Shown here: positions 60,195 through 64,000 of the stretch, in pieces
Position numbering within the stretch: the first letter of the stretch is position 1
How the letters are laid out: each line of letters starts with the position of its first letter
NCBI GenBank assembly: GCA_030432595.1
Contig: JAUIGU010000011.1
Span: 37,955 to 101,954, forward strand
DNA length: 64,000 nt
Reading direction: 5' to 3'
Source: Phycisphaerae bacterium
GTDB taxonomy: Bacteria; Planctomycetota; Phycisphaerae; Phycisphaerales; Phycisphaeraceae
Notes under the pieces: generated by a model
Databases searched by the model: none
The model's input: the letters and a program-made list of their open reading frames with translations, nothing else
Told to the model about the DNA's origin: nothing
Position numbers and translations under genes: made by a program

Positions 60195-61199
60195 TCAGCG
60201 CCGGCGGCGCAGCGTCGTCAGCGCGACGCCGGCGAGCAGCGCGGTCGTCGCGGGCTCGGGCACGGCGCTGCCGGTGAAGTCGGGTGCCGCGGTGTCGCCC
60301 CAGTTGCTGAGCACAAGGTCCAGCTCGGTCTGCTCGACCTGGCCGCCGATGCTGTCGCCGGGCAGGCCCGCGAAGTTGGTCCAGCCGGTGACGTCGGACA
60401 CGTCGGTGTCGCCCCAGTTGGAGAGGACGAAGTCCAGGTCGCCCTGCTCGACCTGGCCGGAGTCGTTGTAGTCGCCCTCAATGCCGCCGGCGACGGCGAC
60501 CGTGGAGTAGGTGAAGAAGTCGCCGTCTGTCGCGAACACCGCGTTGGGGAAGGAGTCCTGCGTCTGGAAGCTCGTCGTCTCGGTGATCGCGAAGAAGTCG
60601 AAGGCTTCCGGGTTGTTTACCAGGGCACGGCTGAGCTCAAACTCGATGTCGGACACCGGGTCGTCGTCGTAGATTAGGTTCCCGCCGGACACCGGCGCCC
60701 AACCCCACACCTCCTGTTGCGTGCCGTTGCCGTTGCCTAGCGTCCCGAAACGGAAGAGGGTCGGGCCCTGGATCAGGAAGTCCACGCCGATGGGCAGCAC
60801 GCCGTCGGACAGGTTCGGGTCGCCGTCGTCTCCGATGTACCCGGTCGAGCGGTCCTGGTCGGCGTCGATGTAGAAGGAGTGAAACGACCCGAAGAAGGAT
60901 TGATTGCCATCGTTGATGTCGAAGTTGTCCATGAACATGCGGAAGTAGAACTTCGAGCTGTCGTGGGCGATGCTGGCCGACTCGATGCTGAGGTTGGGCA
61001 GCGGGTCATCGACGTCGGCGGGGCTGTAGGGCGCGATGCCCTCCCAGCCGAGTCGGCGGTCGCCCTCGGCGGTAAAGTCGACGACGATAGCGCCGTCGGC
61101 GACCTCGTTGCTCTGCGTTTGCAGCGAGGCGGCGGACGCGTTGAGGCCAAGGCCGGTGAGGGCCGACGAGACAAGCACGGGCAGGGTGATACGGGTCAC
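60195..61199 (-). CDS. PEP-CTERM protein with CBM-like and dockerin-like modules
   Basis: 334 residues. Signal peptide (about 1-23). A module ~25-225 (DRRLGWEGIAPYSPADVDDP, SFYIDADQDRSTGYIG, VDFLIQGPTLFRFG, EVWGWAPVSG, DIEFELSRALV) closely parallels the second module of the spherulin-4 protein. Dockerin-like repeats follow (GDYNDSGQVEQGDLDFVLSNWG, GQVEQTELDLVLSNWG), then VPEPATTALLAGVALTTLRRRR-type sorting tail (quoted in part). No catalytic domain, so a surface carbohydrate-binding role is likely. 98 bp upstream of the spherulin-4 gene on the same strand. Confidence 0.82.
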   Translation of the reverse strand: MTRITLPVLVSSALTGLGLNASAASLQTQSNEVADGAIVVDFTAEGDRRLGWEGIAPYSPADVDDPLPNLSIESASIAHDSSKFYFRMFMDNFDINDGNQSFFGSFHSFYIDADQDRSTGYIGDDGDPNLSDGVLPIGVDFLIQGPTLFRFGTLGNGNGTQQEVWGWAPVSGGNLIYDDDPVSDIEFELSRALVNNPEAFDFFAITETTSFQTQDSFPNAVFATDGDFFTYSTVAVAGGIEGDYNDSGQVEQGDLDFVLSNWGDTDVSDVTGWTNFAGLPGDSIGGQVEQTELDLVLSNWGDTAAPDFTGSAVPEPATTALLAGVALTTLRRRR

Positions 61200-61343
61200 G
61201 AGGGGTCCTCCAGGTGTGGCGCGGTGGTGCGCTGAGGGGAAGCGATCAAGCGGCCGGGAGACGGCGTCAAGCAGACGTTCGGGAAAGGCTCGGCCCCGTG
61301 ATAAGCGGGGCCGAACCGAAAGGGTTCGTGGGTGCTCGGCTCG

Positions 61344-62012
61344 TCAGCCGCGCCGCCGGATACCGGCCAGACCCAGCAACGAGACCAGGCCCAGCGACGC
61401 CGGTTCGGGCACCGCGAGTTGGTACTGGATAACGCCGGAGACGTCGCCGCCCGCGCCGTTGGGCGCCGACTGGTCGGTCCAGAACAAGATGGTGATGGTG
61501 TCGTCCGGGAACAGCGGCGAGCCGTCCTCGTTGAGGATGACGTCCAGCGAGATCGCCATCTCACGCTCGTCGGAATCCACGAACGCGTCGAGCAGGGCGG
61601 CACCGCTGCCGAAGAACTCGCCCGACATGCCCAGCCCGTCGTTGAACACGTCGTCGCCGGAGGTGAACGGGAAGTCGTTCTGCCAGCCCGCGTCCTGGCC
61701 GATCAGGTCCAGGCCGAAGATGTTGAACCCGGTCGCTGAATCTTCATCGATGTCGATGCCGGTGAAAAGACCCAGCGACAGGCTCCCGTGAAACGTGTTG
61801 CGGATGTAGAGGAAGTCGTTGTCGTTGGCGATCTGGGTGGTGGCGATGTCGATCGAGCCGGCGTTGTCCGCGGGGTCGCTGTCGACGACCGGGATGCCCG
61901 CCCAGTCCGAGTGGTCGTCGTCGATCGTGATCGTGGCAAACGTGCCGGCGTGGGCGGACGCCCCTCCGAGCGCGAGCCCCGCGATCAGGGTCAGAACGGT
62001 GGTGTTTCTCAT
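61344..62012 (-). CDS. PEP-CTERM protein with beta-sandwich domain
   Basis: 222 residues. Signal peptide (about 1-21, ASAHAG). A beta-sandwich follows (about 25-195: DDDHSDWAGIPVVDSDPAD, FLYIRNTFHGSLSLG, GIDIDEDSATGFNIFG, AISLDVILNEDGSPLFPDD), shorter than but similar in style to the modules of the two neighbouring PEP-CTERM proteins. It ends VPEPASLGLVSLLGLAGIRRRG (PEP-CTERM, quoted in part elsewhere). GGAGG lies six to eight bases before the ATG at 62012. Directly downstream of the GntR-type gene. Probably a surface glycan-binding protein. Confidence 0.8.
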   Translation of the reverse strand: MRNTTVLTLIAGLALGGASAHAGTFATITIDDDHSDWAGIPVVDSDPADNAGSIDIATTQIANDNDFLYIRNTFHGSLSLGLFTGIDIDEDSATGFNIFGLDLIGQDAGWQNDFPFTSGDDVFNDGLGMSGEFFGSGAALLDAFVDSDEREMAISLDVILNEDGSPLFPDDTITILFWTDQSAPNGAGGDVSGVIQYQLAVPEPASLGLVSLLGLAGIRRRG

Positions 62013-62062
62013 GTCGATCCTCCGAAGGGTGTAAGAAAGGAAGCAAGCCAAAGGGGCCGCCG

Positions 62063-63175
62063 CTACGTCGCGGGGCGTTCGATGAGGGTCGGTTGCAGGC
62101 AGACCTGGAGCGGCGCGGCGTTCGATCCTTTCCGCGCCGACGATGAAAACGCCTGATGTACGGCCTGCCGGCCGACTTCCAGGAACGGCATATCCACCGA
62201 CGAGAGCGGCGGCACGCTCAACGCCGCGCCGATGTTGTTCATCCCGACAAACATCAGGTCCCGCGGCACGCTCAGGCCTGAATCCATCGCGGCCGCCATC
62301 GCGCCCATCGCCTTCTGGTCCGTGGCCCCCACCACGCCGTCCACCGCCACCCCCTTGCCGTGCAGTTCTTGGAACATGGCCCGGCCGGCCTCGCTGTCCA
62401 AGGCGTGCTCGCCCTCGAGGATCAGCGACTCGTCCACCGCGATCCCGCCCTCGGCCAGTGCCCGGCGGTAGCCGCGCTCCCGGGCCGGGAACCCCCAGTA
62501 CGCCTCGCGCGGGCCGTTGAGCAACGCGATCCGCCGGCGGTTTTCTTCGACCAGATACCGCGTCGCCAGATACCCCGCCCGTTCCTGATCGATAAACACG
62601 CAGCGCCCGCCGTCCACCGGCTCGTTGAGCCCCCACGCGGTCCAGCCGCGTTCGAGCAAGAAGCTCCACAGCGGCTGATTAAAAGAAGGCTCGACCACAA
62701 TCGCGATGCCCGGCGTCATGCCGTCGATGAAACGCGTCGTCGCGTCATCGAGCCGACCGCTGGGCAATTGGTGCATCACCAGCGAGTACGACGGCGACGA
62801 CGCGTCGTCGAGGCCGGCCTGGCGTTCCGACAAACCCGTCTGGATGCCCTCGAAAATCTGAAGGTGAACGATCCGCTCGTCGCCGACCTTATTGGAAACC
62901 GAGTTGGTCAGGAACACCGGCAGAACCGAGCCGGCCTCGTCCTTGCTGCGCCAGCGCGACGACACGAACGTGCCCCGCCCCTGTTGGCGATCCAGATACC
63001 CGTCCCGCACCAGCTCCTGCAACGCGCGGATCAGCGTCGGCCGGCTCACCTCGAACTGCCCGAGCAACTGCGACTCCGAGGGGAACGGGGCCCCGTCGGC
63101 GTAGTGCTCCGATTCGATCTGCTCGATGATCGTGCGCTTGACCTGCTCGTATTTGGGGAGGTCCAACAGGGTCAT
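62063..63175 (-). CDS. GntR-type DNA-binding regulator with LacI-type sugar-binding domain
   Basis: 370 residues. Winged helix ~1-75: YEQVKRTIIEQIESEHYADGAPFPSESQLLGQFEVSRPTLIRALQELVRDGYLDRQQGRGTFV (abridged here to its pattern). The C-terminal ~280 residues are a periplasmic-binding-protein-like (LacI/GalR) domain: FIDQERAGYLATRYLVEENRRRIALLNGP, DGVVGATDQKAMGAMAAAMDSGLSVPRDLMFVGMNN. This AraR-like layout is typical of sugar-responsive repressors. ATG 63175 with a GGGGG run upstream. The promoter contains a perfect dyad, so autoregulation is likely. Confidence 0.9.
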   Translation of the reverse strand: MTLLDLPKYEQVKRTIIEQIESEHYADGAPFPSESQLLGQFEVSRPTLIRALQELVRDGYLDRQQGRGTFVSSRWRSKDEAGSVLPVFLTNSVSNKVGDERIVHLQIFEGIQTGLSERQAGLDDASSPSYSLVMHQLPSGRLDDATTRFIDGMTPGIAIVVEPSFNQPLWSFLLERGWTAWGLNEPVDGGRCVFIDQERAGYLATRYLVEENRRRIALLNGPREAYWGFPARERGYRRALAEGGIAVDESLILEGEHALDSEAGRAMFQELHGKGVAVDGVVGATDQKAMGAMAAAMDSGLSVPRDLMFVGMNNIGAALSVPPLSSVDMPFLEVGRQAVHQAFSSSARKGSNAAPLQVCLQPTLIERPAT

Positions 63176-63182
63176 GTCCCCC

Positions 63183-63212
63183 AAGATAGCTTGACAAGTT
63201 GTCTTGTCAAGC
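63183..63212 (-). promoter_or_regulatory. regulator promoter with perfect CTTGACAA operator
   Basis: GCTTGACAA (63189-63197) / TTGTCAAGC (63204-63212), a perfect dyad with a 6-bp centre. On the minus strand TTGACA (63210-63205) and TATCTT (63188-63183) form a -35/-10 pair with a 16-bp spacer that is covered by the dyad. The -10 lies only 7 bp from the ATG, so transcription would start at or next to the start codon (short or leaderless mRNA). Confidence 0.7.
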
Positions 63213-63280
63213 AAAATCTGGATGCTCGCCAATCGTCCGCCTCAAACCCCAAATAATCGGGCGCAATAACCCATAAATTG

Positions 63281-63312
63281 GTATTGACAAGTTGGCGGGG
63301 ACGGGTTATCGT
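63281..63312 (+). promoter_or_regulatory. predicted promoter of the prepilin gene with operator-like sequence
   Basis: -35 TTGACA (63284-63289), 17-bp spacer, -10 TATCGT (63307-63312). The 15 bases GTATTGACAAGTTGG (63281-63295) are identical to 50909-50923 in the promoter of the carbohydrate operon. Confidence 0.6.
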
Positions 63313-63416
63313 GTGCCTCCATGTCGCGGCCTTTTCGCTCATCTGCCTGTGTGCCGCCGCTTCCGTTCCCCGGCCTGAATCCCGAATCGTCCATCATCTT
63401 CCCGGAGAAACCGGCC

Positions 63417-63899
63417 ATGCCTTCGCGTCTGACCCCGCCGTCCCGGACCCGCCGACCCGTCGGTTTCACGCTCATCGAACTGTTGGTGGTCATCTCGATC
63501 ATCGCGCTTTTGATCGGCATCCTCCTGCCGGCCCTGAGCGCCGCCCGCGACTCGGCCCGCCGCATCCAGTGCGGCGCCAACCTCCGGCAGATCGGCATCG
63601 CCATGCACGCCTACGCGACCGACAACAACAACTACTTCCCTTACGCCGTCTTCTACAACCCCCAGACCATGGACGCCGGCGACATCCAGCGGTGGTACCA
63701 CATCCTCTACGAATACGGCGCGGCCGCCGGCAGCGAAGACTCGCCCGAGGGCAACTTGGTCTGCCCGTCCGACCCGTTCCCCTATGAATCCGACGACGTC
63801 TACACCAGTTACGGCATGAACCAGCTCGTCTCCTTCAACGACGGCGTCACCTCCGGCGGTGCGCCCGACCCGTCGGGTCTTTTTGCGCCACGGCCGTAA
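63417..63899 (+). CDS. type II secretion-type prepilin (DUF1559 type), short or truncated
   Basis: 160 residues from ATG 63417. Prepilin signal [28 protein letters not shown] with the G/FTLIE cleavage site, then [34 protein letters not shown], the usual continuation in planctomycete DUF1559 pseudopilins. The C-terminal part that normally carries the H-x9-DG end motif is missing; the reading frame stops after [10 protein letters not shown], close to a long inverted repeat. Either a short form or a truncation. These proteins are exported through a type II/IV pilin-like system. Shares an operator-like promoter with the carbohydrate locus. Confidence 0.8.
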   Translation: MPSRLTPPSRTRRPVGFTLIELLVVISIIALLIGILLPALSAARDSARRIQCGANLRQIGIAMHAYATDNNNYFPYAVFYNPQTMDAGDIQRWYHILYEYGAAAGSEDSPEGNLVCPSDPFPYESDDVYTSYGMNQLVSFNDGVTSGGAPDPSGLFAPRP

Positions 63900-63917
63900 G
63901 CCTTGCGCTTTCGCGCA

Positions 63918-63967
63918 CTTGCGTCCATCCTAGGTCTCCCGCCAAGGAGCCCAGGATGGAACGCAAG
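63918..63967. repeat. inverted repeat of ~22-bp arms at the right edge
   Basis: CTTGCGTCCATCCTAGG.. (63918-63939) and GGAGCCCAGGATGGAACGC.. (63946-63967) are inverted repeats with one single-base shift. The right arm includes a Shine-Dalgarno-like GGAG and the ATG of a reading frame running off the window, so the hairpin would mask that start. Confidence 0.65.
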
Positions 63968-64000
63968 ATCTTTCGGTTCTTACTCGACCACTTCGACCGG
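63956..64000 (+). CDS. start of an unidentified gene, cut by window edge
   Basis: Only 15 codons (MERKIFRFLLDHFDR) are inside the window. AAGGAG lies six bases upstream of the ATG. The start codon falls in the right arm of an inverted repeat. A transposase is possible from this arrangement, but the residues do not allow an identification. Confidence 0.35.
   Translation, partial: MERKIFRFLLDHFDR

Overview
The window is high-GC bacterial DNA, almost certainly from a planctomycete of the class Phycisphaerae. Evidence: several secreted proteins ending in PEP-CTERM sorting signals, dockerin-like GDFDGSGQVEQGDLD modules, a type II secretion/DUF1559-style prepilin, polytopic OPT-like (DUF6785-like) proteins, a planctomycete-type REP-associated transposase, and many palindromic intergenic repeats. 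The lineage is inferred from gene content only.

Layout. 1-4.5 kb: the 5' part of an ABC exporter, a fatty-acid desaturase and a secreted alginate-lyase-family protein. 4.6-18.6 kb: one long minus-strand run of seven genes, read as OPT-like membrane protein (15891-18557), a duplicated protein of unknown family, a PqqD-like protein, an FtsX-type permease, a LolD/MacB-type ATPase, a giant permease fused to a degenerate M28 peptidase, and a second OPT-like membrane protein. Four-base overlaps tie the middle genes together. I know of no described system with this composition and consider it the best candidate for a new one. 18.7-34.2 kb: mostly housekeeping or single genes (TlyA-like methyltransferase, PEP-CTERM cyclophilin, PD-(D/E)XK protein, RAYT transposase with its palindromes, atpD, PadR pair, SBBP-repeat protein, YihY, rnpA, ClC channel, acylphosphatase, YebC, PepSY-like protein, b562-like lipoprotein). 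34.3-50.7 kb: dnaE with an in-frame repeat insertion, DinB-like protein, CDGSH protein, hemC, BNR-4 protein, a low-GC NucS-like nuclease, MgtE, DUF2585, folE2, PduO-type adenosyltransferase, tadA, two YceI proteins and a tRNA-Ala.

51-63.9 kb: a carbohydrate locus. A plus-strand operon (DUF4832 protein, sodium:solute symporter, DUF5009/NagX-like acyltransferase, GH109-like oxidoreductase, second TIM-barrel protein) faces a minus-strand set (GntR/LacI-type regulator, two PEP-CTERM proteins, spherulin-4/GH135-like PEP-CTERM protein). GH109 and GH135 both act on N-acetylgalactosamine linkages, so a GalNAc-containing polymer is a reasonable predicted substrate. A TTGACAAG motif lies in the regulator promoter (as a perfect dyad), in the operon promoter and in the promoter of the prepilin at the right edge, which suggests a shared regulon.

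Repeats are the other striking feature. G-rich elements (core GGGGCTTGGGGTTTGGGG) occur as inverted pairs that bracket three intergenic regions, and one copy lies inside dnaE. A 29-bp palindrome lies both inside and at the end of the RAYT gene. A double-hairpin family (CAGCC...GGCTA) occurs three times, and there are two cruciforms with arms of 24-26 bp and 10-nt loops.
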